A stretch of 64,000 nt of DNA from Natranaerofaba carboxydovora (GTDB lineage: Bacteria > Bacillota > Natranaerobiia > Natranaerobiales > Natranaerofabaceae): positions 3,063,833 to 3,127,832 of the forward strand of contig NZ_CP054394.1 in the NCBI RefSeq assembly GCF_022539405.1. The letters are read 5' to 3'. Below the pieces are notes generated by a model. The model did no database searches, had not been told where the DNA came from, and was given only the letters and a program-made list of their open reading frames with translations. The translations under genes were made by a program, and so were the position numbers. Below are positions 55,109 to 63,408 of the stretch, piece after piece. Within the stretch, counting starts at the first letter, position 1; every line of letters starts with the position of its first letter.

Positions 55109-56116
55109 AGAATGTAAAGCTATGAAAATCATGCTCTAACTTAATAATGTGGCCTTGCTGGTCAATAAAGATTTTGGTTGATGGATGGGTTAGCTTAGAA
55201 GTATCTAATTTAGGGAAAACTTTTATGATTGTTAAATCCCTATCTTTTTTATATTCTTTATCACTTAATATGAACTCGTAATCAAGATCTGGTTCACTTA
55301 ACTCATGTGAATAAAAGAATTTTTTGGCTTTTTCTAAAAGATGTTTTTCTTTTTTTCATCTTCATCTACACTGAACTTAGAAACTTTTTCCTGGCTTGAT
55401 TTTTGGCTATATTCTATAATTCCTCTAGAGAGATCTATTTCTAAAATTTCCTCTTCTGTTTCAAAAACCTTAAACTCATTGTTCTTTTCCAATATATCTT
55501 GTTGATTAAAATTAAAACTTTTTGCTAACTCTAAAGCCTGCTCGCTAGATAATTCTTTGTTTTCAAGCTGATCATCTAACTTATGCACAAGATCTTTTTT
55601 GGGCTCTTCATCTAGTTCTTCCTCTGGAGCTTCCATAATTGATGGTTTGTCATCTTCCCCGTCATCTACTGCTTCATCCTCTTCCTCTGCCTCTGCTTCT
55701 TCTGTTAACATTTCGTCCTTTGATTCTTTTTCTATCTCATCTTCTGCCTCTTCTGTTTGGACAAAGAACTCTTCCGGTGATCTGTCGTCAGTTATATCAC
55801 TCCACAATGTAAGGGAAATTATTGTGATAAGAAAGCAGGCAGCAACAGCAGAAGAGATCTTTATCATTCTTCTTTTTTTCTTTTTTCTTTTGTTAGCGTA
55901 TTCTATCATCAATGTTTCTTTTAGCTCTTCTTTAAAGCCGTCTCGTGGGTTTTTTGCCGGGATATTTTTTAAGAACTCTATAGTTTTCTTATCTTCATCT
56001 GATAAAGAAGGGATATCTTCGTGTTGGGTAGTGTCTTCATCTCTGGTAACATTTTGGTCATTATAAATATCCGCACTGCGTCTATTTTTTTCATTTTTGT
56101 TGTTTTTCTGGCTCAT
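55107..56116 (-). CDS. Membrane anti-sigma factor, two frames joined at an A_AAA_AAG site
   Basis: The zero frame (56116 to 55334) gives 260 residues: a cytoplasmic N-terminal part, a membrane helix (MIKISSAVAACFLITIISLT, about residues 83-102), a very acidic linker and an extracytoplasmic domain. It stops at TAG 55336-55334 soon after DEDEKKKNIF. Exactly at A_AAA_AAG (55355-55349, in zero frame) the -1 frame continues for 81 codons: KEKHLLEKAKKFFYSHELSE and later PSTKIFIDQQGHIIKLEHD, to TAG at 55107. The tail extends a folded domain, so it is either programmed frameshifting or a one-base deletion. The start ATG overlaps the sigma stop. Confidence 0.75.
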
Positions 56117-56700
56117 TATATCACCCCTCTTTTTTGGAGCTCAAAAGTTAGAGCCTTAATTCCCCTGTACAATAACCCTTTGACTGCACCTTCATTTTTA
56201 TTCATGACTTCAGCAATTTCTTTTATCTTCAAATCTTCAAAGAACCTTAATATTATCACATCCTGCTGGGGCTTTGACAAAGTGTATATAACATCTGTAA
56301 CTTCTTCCTTATTAAATTTTGTGATAAGTGCTTCTTCGGGATTATTTTGAGGGTTGTTATTTGCTGCTGCTACTTTATCAATATAACCTTCAAAATCATC
56401 TTCTTTAGAGTCTTGTTCAGCGTTTCTAGCTTTTTTACGGTAAAAATCTATTAAATAATTTCTTGCAATCGTGAAAAGCCAGCTTTGAAACTGTTCTTTG
56501 TTTTTGCATTTTGAAATATTGTTTAGGACTTTTATGAATATGTCTGAAACGAGATCTTCTGCAAGCTGTTCACTGTTTACTCTGTAATAGATAAAATTAT
56601 AAACTTTTGGAAAGAAGTATTCGTATAATTTTTCAAAATAAATAGGATCATTTTCTGCTTTCTTTACCATTGAGGCAAGTTCTTCTTTACTTAATTGCAA
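56116..56700 (-). CDS. ECF-type RNA polymerase sigma factor
   Basis: The 194-residue sigma-70 family protein has region 2 (LYEYFFPKVYNFIYYRVN, AEDLVSDIFIKVLNNI, FQSWLFTIARNYLIDFYRK) and region 4 (LSKPQQDVIILRFFEDLKIK, NEGAVKGLLYRGIKAL). Promoter choice cannot be told from sequence. It is directly coupled (TAATG) to the membrane anti-sigma gene downstream, so it likely answers an envelope signal. The start is TTG behind GGAAAGGGTGA. Confidence 0.9.
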   Translation of the reverse strand: MQLSKEELASMVKKAENDPIYFEKLYEYFFPKVYNFIYYRVNSEQLAEDLVSDIFIKVLNNISKCKNKEQFQSWLFTIARNYLIDFYRKKARNAEQDSKEDDFEGYIDKVAAANNNPQNNPEEALITKFNKEEVTDVIYTLSKPQQDVIILRFFEDLKIKEIAEVMNKNEGAVKGLLYRGIKALTFELQKRGVI

Positions 56701-57012
56701 CCGGGTTCACCCTTTCCGGACAAAAGACCCAGGTATTTTTATAGACGTATAATCACCAAAAAAGTAATGCTTGATTCTGGTGCGAAAAGTCTATTCACAA
56801 AAGTAAAGTGTTTTTAATTGATACATCTAAGATTCGTCAGCAGTCGAAATAAGGCTCCCTAATTAAAGAACTCATCCTGAGTTCAATTAGCTAATGACCT
56901 CCTGTCATTAGGCCTTATTTCTTCTGCTTTCTCATCAAAGATGTATTGCCAATTAAAAACAAAACTTTGCTCATATGACTTTTTGCACCAGAATCTTGCT
57001 TAAATATGCATA
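56701..57012. other. Intergenic region between sigma and flavodoxin genes
   Basis: These 312 bases hold the full MITE-like element (56773-56995) plus about 70 bases of sigma-gene promoter region. No gene is seen. Confidence 0.6.
56773..56995 (+). mobile_element. MITE-like element, full length (223 bp), reference copy
   Basis: The ends are GATTCTGGTGCGAAAAGTCT and GACTTTTTGCACCAGAATC. The arms remain complementary for about 60 bases, so the whole unit can fold as one hairpin. A perfect 8-bp core stem CTAATGAC/GTCATTAG is at 56891-56911, and a second hairpin AACTCA/TGAGTT lies just upstream of it. The flanks ATGCTT and TTGCTT look like a 6-bp target duplication with one change. It is non-coding. 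Confidence 0.88.
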
Positions 57013-57609
57013 TTATAATTCATCCTGCAAGTTTCGCCCGAAGGTTTCAATTTCTGTTAAAATTTCGGGCCTATTTAATATTTCACCAAGAGCATCTATG
57101 CCACCATAATAGAAACTATGAGTAAGGTCAATGTTTAAATTTAAGCAAAATATTTCAAGAATTCCCTTAACGTTTTCAAAAAAACTTTGTTTGTTATAAC
57201 CAGATACTACATACAAAATGACTTTTTTGTTATTAGAAGGCGGAATTACCGGCTCATTTAACAGATATTTTGCTGCATAATAGGGTTGAAATCTATCTAT
57301 AAAGGCTTTGAACTGAGCGGGCACACTAGCGAAATAAATAGGAGTAACAAAGGTTATAATATCTGAATCTTCAATTATTGGATAAAGAGTCTTCATATCG
57401 TCCTTTATTACACATTTCGCTTTGTCATCGCAGTAACCACACCCCCTGCAGGGGTTAATATTATAATCGGTCAGGCGAATTATATTATTGCTTTGAGGAT
57501 TGTTTTTATTCCCTAAGTACCAGGAGCTTACACCTTTTTCAAAGTGCTCAGCTATATATTTTGAGTTTCCTTTTTTCCTTGGGCTTGCTACAAAAGTTGA
57601 AATCTTCAT
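57013..57609 (-). CDS. NADPH-dependent FMN reductase / iron-sulfur flavoprotein-like
   Basis: The flavodoxin-like fold has FVASPRKKGNSKYIAEHFEKG (FMN phosphate loop), CRGCGYCDDKAKC (possible Fe-S or redox cysteines) and FVTPIYFASVPAQFKAFIDR. At 198 residues it fits the iron-sulfur flavoprotein or multimeric flavodoxin families. Its electron partner is unknown. The start ATG follows GGAGATGATG. Its downstream side abuts a full MITE-like element. Confidence 0.83.
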   Translation of the reverse strand: MKISTFVASPRKKGNSKYIAEHFEKGVSSWYLGNKNNPQSNNIIRLTDYNINPCRGCGYCDDKAKCVIKDDMKTLYPIIEDSDIITFVTPIYFASVPAQFKAFIDRFQPYYAAKYLLNEPVIPPSNNKKVILYVVSGYNKQSFFENVKGILEIFCLNLNIDLTHSFYYGGIDALGEILNRPEILTEIETFGRNLQDEL

Positions 57610-57750
57610 AAAGCATCATCTCCATAAAAATATTTTTACTCATTTAAGTATAACTTAGATTTTATTTCTTTACAAAGTGTTAAAAATAAGTTTATCATAT
57701 TAATATAGCTTTAATAAGCTTGTCAAACTTAGGAGGATAAAATTGTAAAA

Positions 57751-58374
57751 ATGTCTAAATATAATACTATCAAAAAATATGCAAGAGAGGAAACCATTAT
57801 AAAAAAATCTAAATTTATAGCCTCTGTAACTAGGGCATCAACTGAAGAAGATGCCTGGAAGTTTGTTAACAAAATAAAAGAAGAATTTTCAGATGCCACC
57901 CATAATGTTTTTGCCTTTAGGATTGGTAGAAAAGGAGAGATCACAAAACAAAGTGATGATGGAGAACCCGGTGGAACAGCAGGAAAACCGGTGTTAGAAG
58001 TGATTAAAAATGAAGACCTTAAAGACACAGTAGTGGTAGTAACTAGATATTTTGGGGGGATATATTTAGGTGCTGGTGGGCTTGTCAGGGCATATAGTAG
58101 TGCAGCACATCTTGGCATAAAAACGGCCGGCATTGTAAAAAAACAGCTTTTTAAGAAGCTTAGTATTAAAATAGACTATTCATCATGGGGTAAGTTACAA
58201 AATGAGCTAAAAAATATATTTGGAATTGTCGAAGATGCAATTTACGAAGACATGATAACTTTGACGGTTTTAATTCCCCCGGACCAACTTGACTATTTAA
58301 AAGATTTGGTTAATAATTTAACGGGCGGGACAGGAAATATTGATGAATTAGATGAATTATACATGGTACCGTAA
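57751..58374 (+). CDS. yigZ: YigZ/IMPACT-family protein
   Basis: The UPF0029 N-terminal domain is shown by KKSKFIASVTRASTEEDAW, SDATHNVFAFRIG, SDDGEPGGTAGKPVLEVI and VVVTRYFGGIYLGAGGLVRAY. A C-terminal DUF1949 domain follows. The 207-residue protein belongs to a widespread family tied to translation control and stress. The start ATG has AGGAGG. Confidence 0.93.
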   Translation: MSKYNTIKKYAREETIIKKSKFIASVTRASTEEDAWKFVNKIKEEFSDATHNVFAFRIGRKGEITKQSDDGEPGGTAGKPVLEVIKNEDLKDTVVVVTRYFGGIYLGAGGLVRAYSSAAHLGIKTAGIVKKQLFKKLSIKIDYSSWGKLQNELKNIFGIVEDAIYEDMITLTVLIPPDQLDYLKDLVNNLTGGTGNIDELDELYMVP

Positions 58375-58378
58375 GTAA

Positions 58379-58418
58379 AACATTAAAAGTTATGAATAAA
58401 CATTTTGCAGTAGAACAT
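58379..58418 (-). mobile_element. MITE-like terminal-arm remnant, degenerate
   Basis: AAACATTAAAAGTTATGAAT followed by AAACATTTTGCAGTAGAACA aligns with the arm at 37633-37673, with several changes. It lies just upstream of trxA. Confidence 0.45.
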
Positions 58419-58450
58419 AGTTAGTTTTAATATTTAAAGGAGGGTTTTTT

Positions 58451-58777
58451 ATGTCAGAAGTATTAGAAATTGAAGACTCAAATTTTGAAGAAGAGGTTTT
58501 AAATTCGGACAAACCTGTACTGGTGGATTTTTGGGCTCCCTGGTGTGGACCTTGTAAAATGGTTTCGCCTATAATTGATGAACTTGCCAGTGAGAATGGA
58601 GATGAGATTAAGGTCTGTAAAATAAACGTAGACGAAAACAAAGAAACAGCAAGCAATTATCAGGTGATGAGCATACCAGCTATTTTTATCTTTAAAGATG
58701 GTGAAGTTAAAGAACAAGTAGTTGGGTATCTACCAAAAGAGGAACTGCAGGAAAAAATAGACAACGCAGTCTCCTAA
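58451..58777 (+). CDS. trxA: Thioredoxin
   Basis: The 108-residue protein has VLVDFWAPWCGPCKMVSPII, with active-site Cys32-Gly-Pro-Cys35, and the cis-proline in MSIPAIFIFKDG. It is a general disulfide reductase. The start ATG has AAAGGAGGG. No thioredoxin reductase is nearby. Confidence 0.97.
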   Translation: MSEVLEIEDSNFEEEVLNSDKPVLVDFWAPWCGPCKMVSPIIDELASENGDEIKVCKINVDENKETASNYQVMSIPAIFIFKDGEVKEQVVGYLPKEELQEKIDNAVS

Positions 58778-58831
58778 GTTTTATCAAATAAAAACAGTTT
58801 TTTTTAGAGGGTTTTAGAGGGTTATTAATTT

Positions 58832-58862
58832 AAGGGCTTTTCGAAAGAAGAGCCCTTTTTTG
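58832..58862 (+). terminator. Rho-independent terminator after trxA
   Basis: AAGGGCTTTTC (58832-58842) pairs with GAAGAGCCCTT (58847-58857), with one G-T pair, around GAAA, followed by TTTT. Confidence 0.88.
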
Positions 58863-58949
58863 TATTATTTTATAATATTTGAGGTATAGCTAAATTGAGG
58901 CGTGCAATTTAAAACACTTATTTTTAATCTTAGGAGGATATCAAACAAA

Positions 58950-59741
58950 ATGAAAACAATGTGGAAAGGTGCTTTGAATTTTGGCCTTGTCAATGTCCCG
59001 GTAAAAATGCATACAGCTACCGAGAAAAAGTCCATAAAATTTAAATATCTTCATAAAGACTGTCATGCTCCAGTAGAATATAAACGGATATGTTCGGCAT
59101 GTAATAAAGAGATATCCTGGGATGAAATTATAAAGGGATATGAGTATGAACCAGGCAGATATGTGGAGATTGATGAAAAAGAGTTAGAGAACATACCTGA
59201 CGAAAGATCTAAAACTATAGAGATATTAGATTTTGTAGATTTAAAAGATATAGATCCGGTATATTATGACAAAACTTATTATTTGTCCCCGCAAGAGACA
59301 GGAGAAAGAGCTTATTTACTGCTAAAAAAAGCTTTAGAAAACAACTCTAAAGTTGCAATTTGTAAAGTAATAATTAGATCAAAAGAGAGTCTTGCATGTG
59401 TCAGGGTATACAATGATGTGCTTACCCTTGAAACCATGTTTTATCCTGATGAAGTTAGAGATGTAGGGGATATTACATCTTTTCAGTCAAGTGTTAAGGT
59501 TCATGACAAAGAACTTGAAATGGCCAATAAATTAATAGAAAATTTGACTTCTGAATTTGATCCAGGTAAATATAAAGATAACTATCGTGAAGCTTTACTT
59601 GAGCTTATCAGAAGCAAAGTAGAAGGTAAAGAAATAAAGACTCCAAAACTAGAACAAGAAGATAAAGTTGTAGATCTTATGGAAGCTTTAAAAGAAAGTG
59701 TTAAAATGGTAGAAGAGGATGAGGATCAAAGGACAGGGTGA
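58950..59741 (+). CDS. ku: Ku protein (non-homologous end joining)
   Basis: The 263-residue bacterial Ku homodimer protein has MWKGALNFGLVNVPVKMHTA and FKYLHKDCHAPVEYKRIC, then YEYEPGRYVEIDEKEL. It binds double-strand DNA ends and recruits LigD. The start is ATG 58950 with AGGAGG. It is convergent with the ligase gene, seven bases away. NHEJ suits a spore-former that must repair breaks in a single dormant chromosome. Confidence 0.95.
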   Translation: MKTMWKGALNFGLVNVPVKMHTATEKKSIKFKYLHKDCHAPVEYKRICSACNKEISWDEIIKGYEYEPGRYVEIDEKELENIPDERSKTIEILDFVDLKDIDPVYYDKTYYLSPQETGERAYLLLKKALENNSKVAICKVIIRSKESLACVRVYNDVLTLETMFYPDEVRDVGDITSFQSSVKVHDKELEMANKLIENLTSEFDPGKYKDNYREALLELIRSKVEGKEIKTPKLEQEDKVVDLMEALKESVKMVEEDEDQRTG

Positions 59742-59748
59742 TTGTCTT

Positions 59749-60660
59749 TTATTTTTCGTTTATGAAACCTTCGATAACTGGTGATCTTAAAGTATTATCA
59801 GGAGTCCATCCCATAAATTTTACTTTCACAGATAACTTAGGTGCCAAAAAGGCAACTTCCTCGTTATTTTTTAAATAAATTTTTTCTGAAAATGGTGAGG
59901 ATGAAGATAACTCTTTTTTGAATCTGCTAAGTAAATCAAAATCTTTCTCACTTAAACCTGTAGAAGCTCTGCCAATGTAGATTAACTTATCATTTGCTTG
60001 CTTATTATGTTTGATGCCTAGGATCAGGCTTTTGGGCTCTTTATTTCTATATATAAGCCCACCTACATAGGCAGATATGTGCTTGAAATTTTTGATTTTA
60101 TGCCAGGTGGGGTGTTTTTTGCCTGGATAATACAGCCCTTTTTTTTCTTTGCTGACAACACCTTCAAGGCCTTTTTTCAAAACAAAGTCAAACAAGTTTT
60201 TGCCATCAAGAGTGCTCTGAATAATTTTTAGACGATTGGTTTCATTTATAACGTTTTTAAGTATACTCAATCTTTTTTCAAGAGGTGTAGATAATAAGCT
60301 CTCTCCATTTAATTCTAATATGTCAAAGATTATATAATTGACAGGTAATAAGGTTACTAGATTATTTTTTGGATTTTTGGTTCTATCTCTTTTAAGAACT
60401 TTAAAGAAATCAGGAAGTCCGCTTTCGTCGATAGTTATTACTTCTCCGTCTAACACACAGGAATTTTCTTCAAAGTTATCTCTAATTTCGCTTAATTCAG
60501 GATATGTAGTATTCCTTGGCTCTCCATTTTTTGTTCTTAACACGATTTTTTCTTTATCAAAGTGGGTTAGTATTCTAATCCCGTCCCATTTTACCTGGAA
60601 CAGTCTATTTTCGCTGCTTTTAATTTCATTTTTCAAAACGGGTTCCATTGGTTTTAGTAT
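59749..60660 (-). CDS. ligD: ATP-dependent DNA ligase (LigD ligase domain as a single protein)
   Basis: The adenylation motif I KWDGIR (Lys at about residue 23) and motifs RTKNGEPRNTTYPEL, LDGEVI, FDILELNG, EGVVSKEKKGLY and WHKIKNF identify an LigD-type ligase. An OB domain ends in FMGWTPDNTLRSPV. The start is unusual. GGAGTGA (60667-60673) is properly spaced for ATA 60660, which gives ILKPMEPVL, matching the usual P-M-P-L opening. ATG 60648 is 18 bases from the site. It is split from the polymerase and divergent to it. Confidence 0.9.
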   Translation of the reverse strand: MLKPMEPVLKNEIKSSENRLFQVKWDGIRILTHFDKEKIVLRTKNGEPRNTTYPELSEIRDNFEENSCVLDGEVITIDESGLPDFFKVLKRDRTKNPKNNLVTLLPVNYIIFDILELNGESLLSTPLEKRLSILKNVINETNRLKIIQSTLDGKNLFDFVLKKGLEGVVSKEKKGLYYPGKKHPTWHKIKNFKHISAYVGGLIYRNKEPKSLILGIKHNKQANDKLIYIGRASTGLSEKDFDLLSRFKKELSSSSPFSEKIYLKNNEEVAFLAPKLSVKVKFMGWTPDNTLRSPVIEGFINEK

Positions 60661-60681
60661 ATTATCTCACTCCTTACTGGT

Positions 60682-60779
60682 GATTCTGATGCAAAAAGTT
60701 TATATTTTTCCTGCTTTCTCATCAAGATGTATTATAATTAAAAACAAAACTTTGTTCATATGACTTTTTGCACAGAATC
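60682..60779 (+). mobile_element. MITE-like element, internally deleted (98 bp), exact 6-bp target duplication
   Basis: It runs from GATTCTGATGCAAAAAGTTT to GACTTTTTGCACAGAATC, keeping the right part TCTCATCAAGATGTATT and dropping the core. The direct repeat ACTGGT flanks it exactly at 60676-60681 and 60780-60785. It sits in the divergent promoter region between ligase and polymerase genes and could affect both. Confidence 0.88.
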
Positions 60780-60818
60780 ACTGGTTTATATTAAATCAAA
60801 ATTTTAGGAGGCTATGTA

Positions 60819-61718
60819 GTGGTAGAGAAAGAAATTATTGATATCTTGGGTAGAGATGTAACTCTTACCAACCTTGATAAATATCTTTGGCCAGAATTAA
60901 AAGTTGCAAAGTATCACTTGATTGATTATTACATAAAAATTTACCCTTATATCAAGCATCATCTAGCAGATCGTCCACTCGTTTTTAATAGATATCCTGA
61001 TGGAATATACGGCAAAAGCTTTTATCAAAAAAATATTCCGACTGGTGCCCCCAAATGGGTAAAAAGGATAAATATCAATTCAAAAAATAATGAGAAAGCT
61101 AAAGAATATGTTTTGTTAGATCATCCTTCTACTCTGGTATGGTTAGCTAATCTTGCCTGTATAGAAATACATCCATGGCTTTCTAAGGTAGAAAGCCTTG
61201 ACAATCCGGATTTTGTAGTATTTGATCTGGATCCTATGATAGATGTTACGTTTCAAGAGGTTAAAAAAACAGCAAAGGTAATTAAAAAAATTTTAGACGA
61301 ACTTGAATTAAGAGCTTATCCAAAGCTATCTGGCTCAACAGGGATTCAAATTTTTTTGCCTGTCAAACCACAGTACAGCTATCAAGAAGTAAGAGAATTT
61401 GGACATAAAGTAATGAAAGTAGTAAATGGCCTAATTCCAGAAACTACTACATTAGAAAGAAAAGTTGACAAAAGAGGCAAAAAAATCTATCTTGATTATA
61501 TGCAAAATGTCAAAGGTAAAACCATTTCTGTAGTTTATGGTACAAGGCCACTAAAAAACGCACCTGTTTCTGCGCCTATTAAATGGAAAGAACTTGATGA
61601 TGCGACCTTGAGGCCGGATAGCTTTAATATTTTTAACATCTTTCAAAGGTTAGAAGAATATGGAGACTTGTTTTATCCGGCTCTTACGGATAAGCAGAAA
61701 ATTGATAACTTACTTTAG
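60819..61718 (+). CDS. ligD: LigD-type primase/polymerase domain protein
   Basis: The archaeo-eukaryotic primase-type NHEJ polymerase shows LTNLDKYLWPELKVAKYHLI, DHPSTLVWLANLACIEIHPW, the metal motif VVFDLDP and KLSGSTGIQIFLPV. The 299-residue protein has no ligase or phosphoesterase part, so the three LigD activities are split here and no PE domain is seen. The start is GTG 60819 behind AGGAGG. Its stop overlaps, tail to tail, the small minus-strand gene. Confidence 0.92.
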   Translation: MVEKEIIDILGRDVTLTNLDKYLWPELKVAKYHLIDYYIKIYPYIKHHLADRPLVFNRYPDGIYGKSFYQKNIPTGAPKWVKRININSKNNEKAKEYVLLDHPSTLVWLANLACIEIHPWLSKVESLDNPDFVVFDLDPMIDVTFQEVKKTAKVIKKILDELELRAYPKLSGSTGIQIFLPVKPQYSYQEVREFGHKVMKVVNGLIPETTTLERKVDKRGKKIYLDYMQNVKGKTISVVYGTRPLKNAPVSAPIKWKELDDATLRPDSFNIFNIFQRLEEYGDLFYPALTDKQKIDNLL

Positions 61719-61847
61719 CCTCCAATTATTAGACCACCAGCCTCTTACTGGCATATCAAAGGAGGGCATGGCGATTTCTTCTTTGTACCATTTAAGTAAT
61801 TTGAAATGTTTTGAGCTTAGTTTAGATCTTGGTTTTTTTATTTTCAC
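61710..61847 (-). CDS. Small basic protein, 45 residues, in the NHEJ locus; function unknown
   Basis: GTG 61847 has an AAGGAGG site eight bases upstream (about 61856-61862). The product begins MKIKKPRSKLSSKHFKLLKW and ends PVRGWWSNNWRLK; it is basic and rich in Trp. Its end overlaps the polymerase stop by nine bases on the other strand. I do not recognise a family. The strong ribosome site and complete reading frame suggest a real gene. A DNA- or LigD-binding role is only a guess. Confidence 0.6.
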   Translation of the reverse strand: MKIKKPRSKLSSKHFKLLKWYKEEIAMPSFDMPVRGWWSNNWRLK

Positions 61848-61947
61848 TTATAGAACCTCCTTTTTTATTTTTAGACTTTGTTAAAAGAGTTTGTATGTTT
61901 ATTATGTCTTCTGTGATTATAATAATTCAGATGAGGAGTGAGCACTC

Positions 61948-62694
61948 ATGATATCAGAACTAGAAATTATTTTAAGATTAATATTAGCTGGGATAGCTGG
62001 CGGGGTTATTGGCTTTGAAAGAGAGCAGCATAATAGGCCTGCTGGATTTAGAACCCATATTCTTGTTTGTGTTGGAGCATGTCTTATGACCCTTGTATCA
62101 ATATATTCTTTCGATGGTCCTGAAGGTCAGATTGGTAGAGGTGCAGATCCTGCAAGGATTGCATCATCTATTATAACAGGTGTAGGTTTTTTGGGCGCGG
62201 GAACTATACTTAGACAGGGTAGTACCATCAGGGGACTTACTACAGCGGCAAGTATATGGGTTGTTGCAGGAATAGGGCTTGCTTTTGGTGCAGGCTTTTA
62301 TTTTGGAGGAACAATTACTCTTGTTATTATAGTGATTAGTCTGTATAGCCTTGGTAATGTGGAAAGAGTACTTGCCAGAAAAAGAAGGTTTAGGGAGCTA
62401 AAAATTAGAGTTCTTGACCAGCCGGGGATGTTGGCAAAAATAACAAAAATACTTGGTGACAGAGGTGTTAATATCTCCAATATATGGATGAGCGAAGCTG
62501 AGTTTTTAGAAGATTACCAGGCACACGTGATATCAATAATTTTGCATGTTAGAGTGCCCGGGAAATTAAATATTGATGATCTCTTGCATGTAGTATTTCA
62601 TTCAGAAGGGGTGTTAGAGCTTAGCTGGGAAGGGACGGATATAACAGCAGAAACTCTTGAGTTTGGGTTGGATTTAAATAATAAAAAACAATAA
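61948..62694 (+). CDS. mgtC: MgtC/SapB-family membrane protein with C-terminal ACT domain
   Basis: Membrane segments cover residues about 8-130, with the family motifs GGVIGFEREQHNRPAGFRTH and GVGFLGAGTILRQGSTIRGL and TTAASIWVVAGIGLAFG. The ACT-like end has VLDQPGMLAKITKILGDRGV. MgtC proteins affect Mg2+ adaptation and ATP synthase activity rather than Mg2+ import itself. The start ATG has GAGGAGTGAG. Confidence 0.93.
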   Translation: MISELEIILRLILAGIAGGVIGFEREQHNRPAGFRTHILVCVGACLMTLVSIYSFDGPEGQIGRGADPARIASSIITGVGFLGAGTILRQGSTIRGLTTAASIWVVAGIGLAFGAGFYFGGTITLVIIVISLYSLGNVERVLARKRRFRELKIRVLDQPGMLAKITKILGDRGVNISNIWMSEAEFLEDYQAHVISIILHVRVPGKLNIDDLLHVVFHSEGVLELSWEGTDITAETLEFGLDLNNKKQ

Positions 62695-62707
62695 ATACGG
62701 TGCTTGG

Positions 62708-62727
62708 ACTTTTTGTAACAGAATTAT
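62708..62727 (+). mobile_element. MITE-like terminal repeat remnant
   Basis: GACTTTTTGTAACAGAATTA resembles the right terminus of the family, without a partner arm. Confidence 0.4.
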
Positions 62728-62743
62728 TTTTTTGCTTCTCGAT

Positions 62744-62760
62744 GGTCAAAGAAGGTGAAA
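62744..62760 (+). promoter_or_regulatory. CtsR operator (heptad direct repeat)
   Basis: GGTCAAA GAA GGTGAAA matches the known CtsR box (two RGTCAAA heptads with a 3-base NAN spacer) at 13 of 14 heptad positions. It lies about 160 bases upstream of ctsR and supports self-repression of the operon. Confidence 0.7.
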
Positions 62761-62917
62761 TCGTTTAAATATAAGTGAAAAAGGGAAAAATACTCGTCAG
62801 TATGTAAAATATTTTGAAATAAACGCTTGTGAGAAAAGTTGGTAAAATATAAGTGAAATGTGTTATAATAAGATCAAACGTCAGAGATAGTCAGAGCTTA
62901 GAGCTGAGGTGATGAGG

Positions 62918-63382
62918 GTGGGTAGTTTATCTAATAACATTGAAAGTTATATTAAAAGAAAAATTGAAGAAAGCCCGGGGAATTCGGTGATAATAAAAAG
63001 AAGCAGTCTAGCTGAGAAATTTAACTGCGTGCCCTCACAGATCAATTATGTATTAAGTACCAGATTTACACCCGAAAAAGGCTATGTCGTTAAAAGCAGG
63101 CGAGGTGGGAGCGGTTATATTCAGATTAGTCGCTTGAAAATATCTGACCAAGAGTTATTATTTAAGTTTATGAATGAAATAATAGGTAAAAGTATAACTC
63201 AAAAAGAGGCATCAGATTTTATTATGGGTATTTACGAAAACAAAATTATAACAGAAAGAGAAAAAGATCTATTACTTGCCTGTATACATAGACAAAGTAT
63301 TCCTATATCACTACCAGCAAGGGATAAAATAAGGGCAAAGCTTTTAACAAATGCGCTTTTGGAGATGCTGAAATTTAATTAA
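62918..63382 (+). CDS. ctsR: CtsR heat-shock repressor
   Basis: The 154-residue repressor has the winged HTH region FNCVPSQINYVLSTRFTPEKG and the glycine-rich wing SRRGGSGYIQI, then a C-terminal dimer domain. It represses clp and mcs genes at low temperature. The start GTG 62918 is well spaced from GAGGTGA (62906-62912); ATG 62912 and GTG 62909 overlap that site. Confidence 0.96.
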   Translation: MGSLSNNIESYIKRKIEESPGNSVIIKRSSLAEKFNCVPSQINYVLSTRFTPEKGYVVKSRRGGSGYIQISRLKISDQELLFKFMNEIIGKSITQKEASDFIMGIYENKIITEREKDLLLACIHRQSIPISLPARDKIRAKLLTNALLEMLKFN

Positions 63383-63408
63383 TGAAAAAATAGGTGGAGG
63401 TGAATATG

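Noticed and set aside
55599..56350. Plus-strand Ser-rich frames opposite the sigma and anti-sigma genes
   Set aside because: They are the antisense of the Glu/Asp-rich linker and of the sigma frame. The minus-strand frames carry the clear families.
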